This document shows positions 24,330 through 35,454 of a DNA stretch of 64,000 nt, piece by piece. Position numbers and translations under genes: made by a program. The stretch is from Omphiscola glabra. Lineage: Eukaryota > Mollusca > Gastropoda > Lymnaeidae. The stretch covers positions 30,972,049 through 31,036,048 of the forward strand of contig OZ024801.1 in the NCBI GenBank assembly GCA_964017045.1. The letters are read 5' to 3'. The notes under the pieces are model-generated. The model made no database searches and was not told the DNA's origin. It worked only from the letters and a program-made list of their open reading frames with translations. Position 1 is the first letter of the stretch; each line of letters opens with the position of its first letter.

Positions 24330-24915
24330 GCTGTATCCGCTGTATTAGCTTTATTAGCTGTATTAGATGTATAAGCTGTATTATATGTATTAGACTAGCT
24401 GTATTAGATGTATTAGCTGTATTCGATGTCTAAGATCAGTGGTTCTTAACCTTTACTAATTCCGCGACCCTTAAATACAGTTCCTCACGCTGTGGCGACC
24501 CCCCAACCGCTAATTTTTTTTCGTTGCTGCTTCATAACTGTAGAGTATACGTGCTTTCCGATGGTCTCAGGCGACCCCTGGGAAAGGGTTGTTCGACCCC
24601 CAAAGGGGTCACGACCCACAGCTTGAGAACCGATGTCTTAGGTGTATTAGCTGTATTGGCTGTATTGGATGTATTAGCTGTATAAGATGTATAAGCAGTA
24701 CAAGCTGTATAAACTGTATTAGATATATTAGCTGATTTAGATGTATTAGTTGTATTAGCTGTATGGTTAGCTGTATTAGCTGTATTGGAGGTATTATTAA
24801 CTGTATTATTAGCTGTCTTATCTGTATGAGATTTATTAGCTGTATTATTAGATGTATTAGCTGTATTGGCTGTACTATAAGCTGTATTAGTAGCTGTTTT
24901 AGCTGTCTGGGTAAT
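24330..24915. repeat. 9/18-bp minisatellite split by a transposon
   Basis: Units such as AGCTGTATTAGATGTATT run on both sides of the SPIN-like element at 24437-24635. The two halves have the same unit and orientation, so the array existed before the insertion. Confidence 0.85.
24437..24635 (-). mobile_element. SPIN-like non-autonomous hAT transposon inside a minisatellite
   Basis: A 199-bp copy with ends CAGTGGTTCTTAACC and GCTTGAGAACCGATG, and internal CCGCGACCC, CGATGGTCTCAGGCGACCCC and GGGGTCACGACCCACAG. Flanks TCTAAGAT and TCTTAGGT match at six of eight. Decayed ends and duplication suggest it is older than the copies at 436 and 44466. Confidence 0.82.
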
Positions 24916-24987
24916 GAAATCATGCAAATGACAAACTTTGTTCTACAATGTAAACATATGAATTCTTAAACAGATGAAGCTTAACCA

Positions 24988-25497
24988 GGTACTCCACTCA
25001 CACAACTAAACCAGGTACTCCACTCCCACAACTAAACCTGGTACTCCACTCCGACAACTAAACCAGGTACTCCACTCCCACAACTAAACCAGTTACTCCA
25101 CTCCCACCACTAAACCTGGTACTCCACTCCCACCACTAAACCTGGTACTCCACTCCAACCACTAAACCTGGTACTCCACTCCCACCACTAAACCTGGTAC
25201 TCCACTTCCACCACTAAACCTGGTACTCCACTCCCACCACTAAACCTGGTACTCCACTTCCACCACTAAACCTGGTACTCCACTCCCACCACTAAACCTG
25301 GTACTCCACTCCCACCACTAAACCTGGTACTGCACTTCCACCACTAAACCTGGTACTCCACTTCCACCACTAAACCTGGTACTCCACTCCCACCACTAAA
25401 CCTGGTACTCCACTCCCACCACTAAACCTGGTATTCCACTCCCACCACTAAACCTGGTACTCCACTCCCACCACTAAACCTGGTACTCCACTCCCAC
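24988..25497. repeat. 26-bp minisatellite, about 19 copies
   Basis: The core is CTAAACCTGGTACTCCACTC followed by CCACCA. Left-edge units carry CAGG for CTGG and ACAACTA for ACCACTA, marking an older left edge. Confidence 0.93.
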
Positions 25498-25779
25498 GTA
25501 AATATATGTTAAGAGGCATCCAATGTTTACAGTGTACAGAGTACAGGGTCACTTTGACCCGACGGAGCTGCCTCGGTTCACTAACTAGTGATTTCATCAA
25601 CAATTCACGACTGACAGGCCAGGCATTGGCGAAAGATTGGATAAGAAAATTGTTGAGTCGGCAATAACCACAGTGAGATATCCGCTTGAAAAGTAGACTT
25701 AATAAAGTTCACAGCTGCGAATGAAACTGGGTGGGGGTGGGGTGTGTGGAGCAGAGGATTGCGAAGATAGCAGGGGCAT

Positions 25780-26075
25780 TGTACGTGAGAGAGAAAGAGA
25801 GAACGTAAGAGAGAGAAAGAGTAAAGAAGGAGAAAGAGAGAGGGGGAGAGAGATAGAAAGAGAAAGAGAGAAAAAAGAGAGATAGGAGGAGAATGGGATT
25901 GTTAAGAAAAGAGAGAAAGTGGGAGAGAGAAAGACCAAGATAGATAGAGAAATAGAGATGGAGAAATTGAGAAAGAGAGAGAGAAAGAGAGGGCATTTGG
26001 TGGCAGGAGAGGACATTTATGCGCAATGGATAACGTCAGAGGGGGGCGAGAGAGAGAGAGGGAGATAGAGAGAAT
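25780..26075 (+). repeat. GA-rich purine tract
   Basis: Nearly uninterrupted purines on the plus strand, GAGAGAAAGAGAGA with irregular spacing, over about 300 bp. Such tracts can adopt triplex structures. The minus-strand frames (serine, leucine and phenylalanine rich) are compositional. It ends about 20 bp before a good branch point and acceptor. Confidence 0.9.
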
Positions 26076-26110
26076 TTTACTAATTTCCTATTGTGCTAAC
26101 CTGATTGCAG

Positions 26111-26288
26111 TCTCTCCCCTTATTAACCTTCCCCGGGATGGGTGGGGGAAGATATTTAAGACGTTAAAACACCATTCCGACTCACTGGGAGAGTGGGATG
26201 CGAATGCTTTAAGCACAGCGTTTTCGGTCGACCGGTCATCCCTGGGCGGAGAAAGCTTCCATTCGCGAGTCCGATCCAACGGCCGCGG
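26111..26288 (+). CDS. Candidate coding exon in a CpG-rich island, unknown protein
   Basis: A textbook branch point TGCTAAC (26094-26100) and acceptor CTGATTGCAG (ending 26110) precede an open frame entered with two leftover bases. The peptide runs SPLINLPRDGWGKIFKTLKH and continues with a serine-rich tail to a frame end at 26292. A donor candidate CGCGG|GTAGGG would end the exon at 26288. From about 26225 to 26400 the sequence is dense in CpG, unlike everything nearby. No known domain is recognised. It might instead be a CpG-island 5' region. Confidence 0.35.
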
Positions 26289-26650
26289 GTAGGGGGCGGT
26301 CAAGGCCGGGGGAGGTTCCCGGCGTGCCGCGGCACGGTCTGTCGGCGGGGAAAACTGACGTCCGGCCCGTGCGGAGGTGTGCCAGGAGGCCAACCGACGC
26401 CATTTCCCAATTGACATGCGTATTGTGCCATAATTTAAAATAATGTAATGTAGACATGTTGTAACATATTGCGAAGACTACAAAGACATTCAGACTTTTA
26501 CAACACGACAACGGGCACGTAGGCAAACCAAATGCACTCCATGACCTTGTTGTTTTTATATAGTGTTCGTGAGGGGGGGGGGGGTTATTATGAAAACATC
26601 TCACATTGCACAACGAGGAATGACAAACACTCAGTGCCAGCCTCAAGACT
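26289..26650. other. CpG-rich tail then unique spacer with G-run
   Basis: CpG-rich sequence continues to about 26400. A G12 tract lies near 26573-26584. No other feature seen. Confidence 0.5.
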
Positions 26651-26826
26651 GGAGATAAGACTGATGATAAGTATGGGGATAAGACTGACGATATGACTGA
26701 AGATAAGACTAAATATAAGACTGAAGATGAGACTGAAGATAAGACTGAATATAAGACTGAAGATAAGACTAAAGTCAAGACTGAAGATAAGACTGAGGAT
26801 AAGACTGAAAATAAGAGTCGAAAATA
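26651..26826. repeat. 11/12-bp minisatellite
   Basis: About fifteen units of GATAAGACTGAA with small length changes. Confidence 0.9.
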
Positions 26827-27079
26827 GCAGTTTTTTCTGACAGATTATGTGGGGGTGGTCTAGATTGACTGATATATATTTAGAGGCGGCATTTCAGTCA
26901 TACTGCTGAGTTTTTAATTCGTAATATGGGGGGGTAGATGGCACCACATGTCCTGGCAAGCCCAGGGCGTCATTGACCGACTTGGTTCATCCTAGGTCCT
27001 TTGATACTGTTGACACATTTTAGTGAGATATTTTTTGTATTTAGGTGTTTATTATCAAACTCAAAGGTCATCTTTCCTT

Positions 27080-27957
27080 CCGCGCTGTCCGCTTGTAGGT
27101 CGTCACCTATAATTCCCCCCTGTCCGCCTGTTGGTCACCTTTCCTTCCACACTGTCCGCCAGGAGGTCACCTATCCTTCCACCCTGTCCGCTTGTAGGTC
27201 ACCTATAATTTCAACCTGACCGTCTGTGGGTCATCTTTCCCTCCACCCTGTCAGTCTGTAGGTATCTTTCCTTACACCATGTCTGCCTGCAGGTCACCTA
27301 TAATTCCACCCTGTCCACCTGTAGGTCACCAATCCATCCACTTGTAGGTCACCTTTCCTTCCACCCTGTCTGCCTGTAGATCACCGTTAATGTCTCCCCG
27401 TCTGCCTGTAGGTCACCTATTCTTCCACACTGTCCGCCAGTAGGTCACCTATAATTCCACCCTGTCCGCCAGTAGGTCACCTATAATTCCACCCTGTCCG
27501 CCAGTAGGTCACCTATAATTCCACCCTGTCCGCCTGTAGGTCACCTTGCCTTCCACACTGTCCGCCAGTAGGTCACCTATAATTCCACCCTGTCCGCCTG
27601 TAGGTCACCTTGCCTTCCACACTGTCCGCCAGTAGGTCACCTATAATTCCACACTGTCCGCCAGTAGGTCACCTATAATTCCACACTGTCCGCCTGTAGG
27701 TCACCTATAATTCCACACTGTCCGCCTGTAGGTCACCTTGCCTTCCACACTGTCCGCCAGTAGGTCACCTTGCCTTCCACACTGTCCGCCAGTAGGTCAC
27801 CTTGCCTTCCACACTGTCCGCCAGTAGGTCACCTTGCCTTCCACACTGTCCGCCAGTAGGTCACCTTGCCTTCCACACTGTCCGCCAGTAGGTCACCTTG
27901 CCTTCCACACTGTCCGCCAGTAGGTCACCTTGCCTTCCACACTGTCCGCTTGTGTTT
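27080..27957. repeat. 32-bp minisatellite with block-wise variants
   Basis: About 27 units sharing GTAGGTCACC and CTGTCCGCC. Two forms, TATAATTCCACCC and TTGCCTTCCACAC, occur in blocks. The last seven units (about 27735-27950) are all of the second form and essentially identical, while the left 300 bp is ragged. This indicates recent growth at the right edge. Confidence 0.94.
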
Positions 27958-28129
27958 TAGGTTGTCGTTTTTGGGTTGTTGCTTTTGACAACAAAAGACA
28001 TGTCTCTAGTTCTTAATACCGGTATGACAGCAGAGACCGGAATGTAAGACGAGCCTAGCGGGTCGAGACACTGACATTTGTCACAGTGTATGTGGAGGGA
28101 TAGGTAATTACCATGGGAGGATACGATTC

Positions 28130-28440
28130 GAGTTAGGATTGGGGGGGGGGGGTATGAGGAAGAGGATGGTGGATGGGATGGCCGACATTATATAAACGGA
28201 GACATTATACAAATACCATGTATCAGAGGATATCCATACATGACGTGACGCTTGCTGACCATGGATGTTGGGGGGGGGGGTGAGGAAGAGGATGGTGGGT
28301 TGGAGGGCGGACATTATAGAAACGGTGACGATATATTTAAGACGATGATTTATAGCGAAGGGTACATTATGCATATAACATGCATTAGAGGAAATCCGCA
28401 CGTGACGTGACGCTTGTGGGGTGCCGACAGTGGATTAGGG
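28130..28440. repeat. Two diverged tandem copies of a G-run-led segment
   Basis: Both copies start with a G10-12 tract, then TGAGGAAGAGGATGGTGG, GACATTATA, AACGG and end ACGTGACGTGACGCTTG. The second copy is about 30 bp longer. A third G tract at 28438 follows, suggesting the duplication breakpoints lie in the G runs. Confidence 0.75.
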
Positions 28441-28661
28441 GGGGGGGCACATTGGTAAGTTTCTATGATGAGGATGTCTTACTTTTGTGGTAAAAATTTA
28501 AAATTTACAGTGCTTAGACGCACACCAAACAAGATATGACAACACACATGCGGAATTATCCCTTGTCTAACAAACTCAGGTATGCGTATGCCACCATTTT
28601 CAATGACACCATTTTGTCTCTAGAGCAGTACTCAACCAAGGGTGCCCGCAACACTGGGAGT

Positions 28662-28819
28662 GGGGAAGACGGTGTCAGGGGATTGTGGGGAAGACGGTGT
28701 CAGGGGATTGTGGGGAAGACGGTGTCAGGGGATTGTGGGGAAGACGGTGTCAGGGGATTGTGGGGAAGACGGTGTCAGGGGATTGTGGGGAAGACTGTGT
28801 CAGGGGATTGTGGGGAAGA
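28662..28819. repeat. 25-bp minisatellite
   Basis: Six and a half nearly perfect units of GGGAAGACGGTGTCAGGGGA plus TTGTG. Only one A/T-type change is seen (GACTGTG). Confidence 0.94.
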
Positions 28820-29209
28820 TCCATAATTTAAGGTTTATATTTATTACCACTTTTTATCGTAGGTTTCGGGAAATATGTTTTGGAATCGCTTATTGGGTTG
28901 GGGGGGGGGGGCAGGGGCGGAAATGCTTTGAAATCAAGAAAGGGCGTGTTGCTACTAAATAAAAATTTTAAGAACTGCTGCTCTTGGGGGTAAGATACCC
29001 ACCAGAGGAGGGTGTGTCTTGAGGTGAAACGTAAGGCCATGGTTTCGGAAGTGGGTTGGTGGCGAGCGAGTGGGGTGGTGGTTATACCGTCAATGAGATG
29101 GTTCCGGGACGGCAATGGAATTAAGATTTTCCTTTTCTGAAAGGGGCAGATGGGGAAGAGTTGACATACCTGTAAAAGCTACCAAGTTAAATAAGGAATA
29201 CCAGACTAA
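28820..29209. other. Unique spacer with G11 tract
   Basis: A G-run lies near 28902-28911. No gene or array found. Confidence 0.45.
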
Positions 29210-29258
29210 GAGAAGGAATAATATATATATATAATTCCTTCTCCACTATATATGTTTG

Positions 29259-29297
<39 letters not shown>
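29210..29297. repeat. Palindrome plus TA/TG microsatellite
   Basis: GAGAAGGAAT (29210-29219) and ATTCCTTCTC (29234-29243) pair perfectly around a TA loop. A longer TA run and then a TG run follow up to 29297. Confidence 0.85.
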
Positions 29298-29479
29298 CTT
29301 TGCTTTTATTAATCAAAGAAATGGAATGATTAAGTGTTTTGCATCATTAATTAAATACAGATTTTTAACATTTAAAAAAAAATCGGATTGAATACGAATA
29401 TCCAGATTTTGAGTTTTACGCGTTTTCCAAAACAGATGCGATCGGAGCGCAGATATAACCTTTTGGATATTTCTGTAAT

Positions 29480-29712
29480 GCCACTATTTCTATAAGGCCA
29501 CTATTTTTATGTTGCCACTATTTATATAGTGTCACTATTTCTATAATGCCCTTATTTTTCTATAACGCCACTATTTCTATAATGCCACTATTTCTTTAAT
29601 GCCACTCTGTCTGCAATGCCACTATTTATATAATGCCATTATTTCTATAATGCCACTCTGTCTGCCATGCCACTATTTCTATAAAGCCACTTATTTCTAT
29701 AACGCCACTCCA
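29480..29712. repeat. 17-bp minisatellite
   Basis: About thirteen units of AATGCCACTATTTCTAT with frequent substitutions (CTCTGTCTGC variants). Confidence 0.88.
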
Positions 29713-30035
29713 TTTCTCCGTGGGATTACGGCTCGTGTGAGGTATGTTTGGGGGTTCACAAAAACAACTTATCTCTATCATTTTTAGGTGTTCTTTTATT
29801 TATGTTGTGTTGTGTCGCCAATGAGCAGGGCATGCGTGACCGATAATTGATTGGCATCAGGCATAGATAACTAGCTGTTGGCTCATTTGTGTAACAGCTA
29901 GAAAGCTGCGCTGTCCTTTTTGCTATACGCAGACTTTCCTGGTATATGGGAGGTCAGAAAATACTTTTAAGTTCAATGCGATCGTGCTGAGTAATGATTG
30001 AAGTACAAATTTCTTTTTTTTTAAATTGTCTATAG

Positions 30036-30417
30036 CAGGCCTGCACAGCATACGACCCGCGGGCCGCACGTGGCCCGCCAGCGACCACTTTGCGGCCCGC
30101 GAAATACGAAATATTCTTTACTCTTATTATTTTCTTAATAGCTTCCCCCCCCCTTCCTATTTTCTATTGGCCCACACAAGTCCTGTCCTATTTTCTATTG
30201 GCCCGCACAAGTTCTGTCCTATTTTCTTTTCGTCCGCAAAAGTTCTGTCCTATTTTCTATTGGTCCGCACAAGTTCTGTCCTATTTTCTATTGGCCCGCA
30301 CAAGTCCTGTCCTATTTTCTATTGGTCCGCACAAGTTCTGTCCTATTTTCTTTTGGCCCACACAAGTTTTTCATAAAGTATTACGGCCCGCATTACATTT
30401 TGAGTTGTGCAGGCCTG
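30036..30417. mobile_element. Non-autonomous hAT-type transposon carrying an internal minisatellite
   Basis: The ends CAGGCCTGCACAGCATAC and GAGTTGTGCAGGCCTG are inverted repeats. A perfect 8-bp target duplication GTCTATAG flanks them (30028-30035 and 30418-30425). The subterminal CGACCCGCGGGCCGCACGTG and TACGGCCCGCATTAC are typical of this GC-ended hAT group. From about 30167 to 30368 the interior is six to seven tandem 31-bp units (TCCTGTCCTATTTTCTATTG then GCCCGCACAAG) that include the element's own GGCCCGCA motif. The array therefore probably grew inside the transposon. Confidence 0.88.
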
Positions 30418-30425
30418 GTCTATAG

Positions 30426-30914
30426 TATGTGTACGACGAACACAGAGAAGATGAAGTAGAACTTAAAAAAAATAAGAAGAAATGAAAACATAATTATTAT
30501 TTAAAATACTATGAGAAAATATATTCCAGATTGTAAATTTACAACAAAAAAAAAAGAAGAAGAAGAAAAGACAATGCAGAAAGTGATTTTATTAAGTAGA
30601 AAATATGATTATTCGCTGGTATCATTTAATGAGGAAGGCCTTCACGTGCAAGCATGGTACGGCAAACCAAAGGAAAATTTTTCTATTTTCAGAAGCGTTA
30701 CCCTTACCACGCCAGCGCATCAAAAAAGCTCTACGATGCTCTGCCCCCCCCCCCCTAAAACCACCATCCAAAGGAAAAAAACCAACACAACTGTAAAACA
30801 TATGAGATGAGCTTCATAGGTAATTTAATCTGTGAAAAATCAATCATATAAATAGATTAGAAGTTGGGATATATATATATATACTCCCTTTCATGTCTCG
30901 CGTTCTCTCTATAC
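30426..30914. other. AT-rich unique spacer
   Basis: A-rich stretches, a C11 tract near 30745 and a TA run near 30874. A 99-codon plus frame at 30511-30810 is low complexity and lacks splice support. Confidence 0.45.
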
Positions 30915-31273
30915 CAGGGGTGGGCAAACTTGTTGTGCTGAGGGCCACATTGACATATGTAAAACTATTTGGGGGCCGCATGTATATTATGTCCAATTTT
31001 TACGTGTCGATAAACATTTCTCTATATTAAAAATCGCATTTTAGCATTACAAATACAAGACAAAAGTCAAGGACTGTTTTTAAAAAATTGAAAATTAGAA
31101 AAATGTTGATACAAAATGTAAAAACAATTAAAACGGTACATGAAATTCTGTAAAATTCAACAATGTGACTTAAAAACAAAGAGTTTTTTAAAATTAATAA
31201 ATGCCTCAGAGGGCCGCATAAAACCAAATGCCGGGCCGCATGCGGTCCGCGGGCCGTAGTTTGCCCACCCCTG
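30915..31273. mobile_element. Non-autonomous hAT-type transposon, 359 bp
   Basis: The ends CAGGGGTGGGCAAACTTGTT and GTAGTTTGCCCACCCCTG are strong inverted repeats. They are flanked by a perfect 8-bp target duplication CTCTATAC (30907-30914 and 31274-31281). GC-rich subterminal blocks (GAGGGCCACATTGACATATG, GGGCCGCATGCGGTCCGCGG) surround an AT-rich middle. No transposase is encoded; the 66-codon minus frame is not conserved-looking. Confidence 0.9.
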
Positions 31274-31569
31274 CTCTATACCATGTTTTCATGTGTGCCC
31301 TTGGCATCGAGAAACTAATACCGACGAAGCTATCCGTTATCAGCAATGTAAAAAAAAAAATTGAAATCGTTAAGGAGCCGGCATCCCTGTATTTACGTAT
31401 TCGATGAGGCAGGAGGCGATGCCCTCATTTGCGTCAATTTTTGTTGGAGTGCGTGTAAGGGAGGGGAGAGGGAGATAAGGGTCCCTCTCAAAAAAATGAT
31501 GACAGTATTCGAAATCTGTTGTTGTCATAGCTGAAATAAAGCTAAACTCGAAGATTTTCTTGTAACCTG

Positions 31570-31790
31570 ACCACCCCACATTTTGAAATTTAAGCTGAGC
31601 ACGCCACATGATCAAGTGTAAGCTGATCACGTCACATAATGAAATGTAAGCTGACCACGTCAAATGATGAAATTTAACTGACCAGGTCACATTATGAAAT
31701 GTTAGCTGACCAGGTCACTTGATGAAATGTTAGCTGACCGGGTCACTTGATGAAATGTATGCTGACCATGCCAAATAATGAAAAAGTTGT
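31570..31790. repeat. 27-bp minisatellite
   Basis: About eight diverged units with ATGAAATGTAAGCTGACCAC and GTCACAT. It shares CTGACCAC with the next array and is likely ancestral to it. Confidence 0.85.
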
Positions 31791-32340
31791 AAGAAACCAC
31801 TAGTCTACACGTGATCAAGTGTTGTCATCTGACCACTCCACGTGATCAAATGTTGTAATCTGACCACTCCACGTGATCAAATTTTGTAATCTGACCACTC
31901 CACGTGATCAAATGTTGTAAGCTGACCACTCCACGTGATCAAATGTTATAATCTGACCACTCCACGTGATCAAGTGTTGTAATCTGGCCACTCCACGTGA
32001 TCAAGTGTTGTAATCTGACCACTCCACGTGATCAAATGTTGTAATCTGACCACTTCACATGACCAAATGTTGTAAGCTGACCACTCCACGTGATCAAGTG
32101 TTGTAAGCTGACCACTCCACGTGATCAAGTGTTGTAATCTGACCACTCCACGTGATCAAATGTTGTAATCTGACCACTCCACGTGATCAAATGTTTTAAG
32201 CTGACCACTCCACATGACCAAATGTTGTAAGCTGACCACTCCACATGATCAAATGTTGTAAGATGACAACTCCACATGACCAAATGTTGTAAGCTGACCA
32301 CTCCACATGATCAAATGTTGTAGGCTGACCACTCCACATG
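31791..32340. repeat. 31-bp minisatellite, about 17 copies
   Basis: The unit TGATCAAATGTTGTAATCTG then ACCACTCCACG. Right-edge units change to CATGACC/CATGATC. It adjoins the related arrays on both sides. Confidence 0.93.
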
Positions 32341-32640
32341 ATTGTGGTTGACCCATGATAAATTGTGGTTGACCCATGATAAATTGTGGTTGACCCGTGA
32401 TAAATTGGGGTTGACCCATGATAAATTGTGGTTGACCAATGATACATTGTGGTTGACCCATGATAAATTGTGGTTGACCCATGATAAATTGTGGTTGACC
32501 CATGAAAAATTGTGGTTGACCCATGAAAAATTGTGGTTGACCCATGATAAATTGTGGTTGACCCATGATAAATTGTGGTTGACCCATGATAAATTGTGGT
32601 CGACCCATGATAAATTGTGGTTGACCCATGATAAATTGTC
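32341..32640. repeat. 21-bp minisatellite, about 14 copies
   Basis: The unit TTGTGGTTGACCCATGATAA with an A at the joint. It begins exactly where a 31-bp unit ends (CCACATGA|TTGTGG), so a new unit seems to have been seeded by the old array. The 21-bp period gives long open frames on both strands. Confidence 0.94.
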
Positions 32641-32767
32641 GTTCCAGCGTCACGTTTATTGTTTTACCCCAAACCCAATAAAGCCCCCCCTCCCCTCGGT
32701 CTCCCCTCCACAGACCACAACTCCACCCAACAGCCCCCTCCCCCAAAAGATGCCCGGTTGCCATTGA

Positions 32768-33411
32768 TCACCCTTTGATGTTTATCATTTCCGATATTTG
32801 GGTCAGTGGGTCAAATTTGTTTTTGCGCTCGACGGCCGGTTATCCCTGCGATGTTCCCAAGAAGATTTACGGGTAACCTCAAGTGGGACAACCGCGCTGT
32901 CGTTGTCTACTACAGGACACACCGGGGACACTGGAGGACACATTTAAAGTACCCCAAAGATCTCTTCTGAAAGGCACTTCATTTTGTGCCATTATTTGAA
33001 CATTCGCTTACCTAAAAGAAAATGATTTTTTTTTTTTAAAATAGATTACTTTATTAAATTCCAATTCGCAGTGGTTTTTCTGGGCTGTCCCAAAACTAAG
33101 CAAGGGCGGAAATTAGAAATCTGTGGATTTGGGGGGGGGGGGAGGATCAAGAATGTGTTTGTGTGGGGTGAGTTAAAAGATTGTTGACCCGGGGGGGGGG
33201 GGAAGCAAGTGCGGGGCAAAAAAAAGTATTCCCCCACACTGGATTTTGTTTATATTTCGTGTGACAAATCTAGCATTTTGTCAAAATACTATCACAAACA
33301 TTTTCAAGTTTCTAAAATTGACTCAATGGTTTGATCGTGAGGCCTACAATTGCCTACTATATCCTACTATAACATATTATAGCTTGACTATTATTCATCC
33401 ATTGTAATATT
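32768..33411. other. Unique spacer with two poly-G tracts
   Basis: G12-type tracts lie near 33130 and 33191. No array or gene is supported. Confidence 0.45.
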
Positions 33412-33552
33412 GTGTGTGTGTGTTCGGCAATAGCTATTTTATTCTAAAGCATCCTTGTGTGTGTGATCGGCAATAGCTATTTTATTCTAAAGCATCCTTG
33501 TGTGTGTGGTCGGGAATAGCTATTCTATTCTAAAGCATCATTGTGTGTGTTT
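33412..33552. repeat. About 49-bp tandem triplication
   Basis: Three copies containing GGCAATAGCTATTTTATTCT and AAAGCATCCT, with TGTGTGTG at each joint. The breakpoints fall in the TG runs. Confidence 0.9.
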
Positions 33553-33954
33553 ATGTCAAGAAAATTAAATTTATCATTCTTACTATAAAACGATAAAGGC
33601 TATGGGCATAAACTTAATCAACCCATTCAATTCTGGCCACTCAGAAGTTTTAGCGTTTAACTTAGCCCAGTCAAAGGTGAACAGCCCCGCCCTAACTGCA
33701 GATATGGATAGATTTAAATATATGTAATATATATTTGTATATTTAACAGTATATTTATATGAAATAAAATTCATTCATCATTTGTTGCTTTATAATTATA
33801 TGTGGTATAACATTATTTCCCAATGATTATGTTATGCACATTTTTAACGAGTTCCAACAAAAACAAAAAATAATTTTAAAAACCTATTTTTCTCCCCACC
33901 CTAACATAAACTCTTCTGGGGACGCCCATGGATATTGGTGAGAAAGTTGACATG
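33553..33954. other. AT-rich unique spacer
   Basis: No array and no supported gene. Confidence 0.45.
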
Positions 33955-34112
33955 TGAGGGGGTGCGTGGAGGGGGTGCATGGAGGGGGTGTGTGGAGAGG
34001 GTGTGTGGAGGGGTGCGTGGAGGGGCTGCTTGGAGGGGTGTGTGGAGGGGGTGCTTGGAGGGGTGCGTGGAGGGGGTGCTTGGAGGGGGTATGTGGAGGG
34101 GGTGCGGATAAA
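33955..34112. repeat. G-rich minisatellite of 14-16 bp
   Basis: About ten units of GTGCTTGGAGGGG and GTGTGTGGAGGGG. Repeated GGGG blocks on the plus strand could form quadruplexes. Confidence 0.88.
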
Positions 34113-34504
34113 TTGAGTGTGGGAGATTTACATCACTGTTCAGTCTGATATCTGTTCCGCAGATTTCATTCGAGTAGCGGGGCTACACGTTGTGTAAGTT
34201 CAGCTATAAGTGTCTCCTGTACAAAGTTTTATTTTTATTACGGTGAAAAAAAAAATCGATCACAATTCACAACCCATCGCAATTTATGGTTTAGAGGACA
34301 TGTTTGTGGCACTATTAAGAGGGTGAATACGGTCAAACATAAACGCGTGTTTGTAGGAGAGGTTCTGAAGTTTTTGAAGTTCTAATGTGTGACGCCATAA
34401 AGTAAGTGTAGTACCAGTGTTGGGAACGTTATACTCAGGGAGATACAGATTTCGCCACAATAAGGTTAGAGGGTATATGGGCCTTTATGACGTAGATGGC
34501 GGCT
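34113..34504. other. Unique spacer
   Basis: I see nothing beyond ordinary sequence and one A9 run. Confidence 0.45.
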
Positions 34505-35148
34505 TGGATGGTGAGTAGAAGACATATCAGATGGGAGTAGAAGACATTAGATGGGAGTGGAAGACATATTAGATGGGAGTAGAAGACATTAGATGGGAGT
34601 GGAAGACATATTAGATGAGAGTAGAAGACATTAGATGGGAGTGGAATACATATAAGATGGGAGTAGAAGACATTAGAAGGGAGTGGAAGACATATTAGAT
34701 GGGAGTAGTAGACATATGAGATGGGAGTAGAAGACATATAAGATGGGAGTAGAAGACATATTAGATGGAAGTAGAAGACATATTAGATGGGAGTAGTAGA
34801 CATATGAGATGGGAGTAGTAGACATATAAGATGGGAGTAGAAGACATATAAGATGGGAGTAGAAGACATATGAGATGGGAGTAGTAGACATATGAGATGG
34901 GAGTAGAAGACATTAGATGGGAGTGGAAGACATATTAGATGAGAGTAGACGACATATTAGATGGGAGTAGAAGACATATAAGATGGGAGTAGAAGACATA
35001 TTAGATGAGAGTAGTAGACATATTAGATGAGAGTAGAAGACATATTAGATGGGAGTAGAAGACATTTTAGATGGGAGTAGTAGACATATTAGATGGGAGT
35101 AGAAGACATATTAGATGAGAGTAGAAGACATATTAGATGGCAGCAGAA
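34505..35148. repeat. 22-bp minisatellite, about 29 copies
   Basis: The unit GATGGGAGTAGAAGACATAT with TA. In the left part every second unit loses ATA (GACATTAGATG), giving a 41-bp dimer. The right part is monomeric. Confidence 0.93.
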
Positions 35149-35454
35149 AGCAGCTCTAAATGTCCAACCTTTCAAGCATCACATCTAAATACTCTGACAT
35201 TTCGGCAGCAACGCGCCAACTCTCGCTGATAATCACGTGACCGTTATTACGTATCACCGGTCACCAAATGATGAATTTCGGGGGCTAACCGAATTGAGAC
35301 GAACGCCCCCCACCCCTCACCCCCAAAGCCGTTGGGGGTTAGAGAGTGTTACCTTTATGTTATGTTGGTATTACAAGTTGCGCTTATGAATAAGTGAGCG
35401 GGGCGAACAAGGTGTACAATGCTTGGTGTACTCACTGGTCTTGTCCACGAATTG
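35149..35454. other. Unique spacer
   Basis: Short C-rich segment near 35305-35325; no gene seen. Confidence 0.4.

Noticed and set aside
24532..24927. Threonine/asparagine-rich 131-codon minus frame
   Set aside because: It spans a SPIN end and a minisatellite, so it is a composite of repeats.
32714..32767. Possible terminal exon after CTCCCCTCCACAG
   Set aside because: The acceptor is good but the 17 residues are proline/threonine low complexity and the pyrimidine tract may simply be a C-rich stretch.
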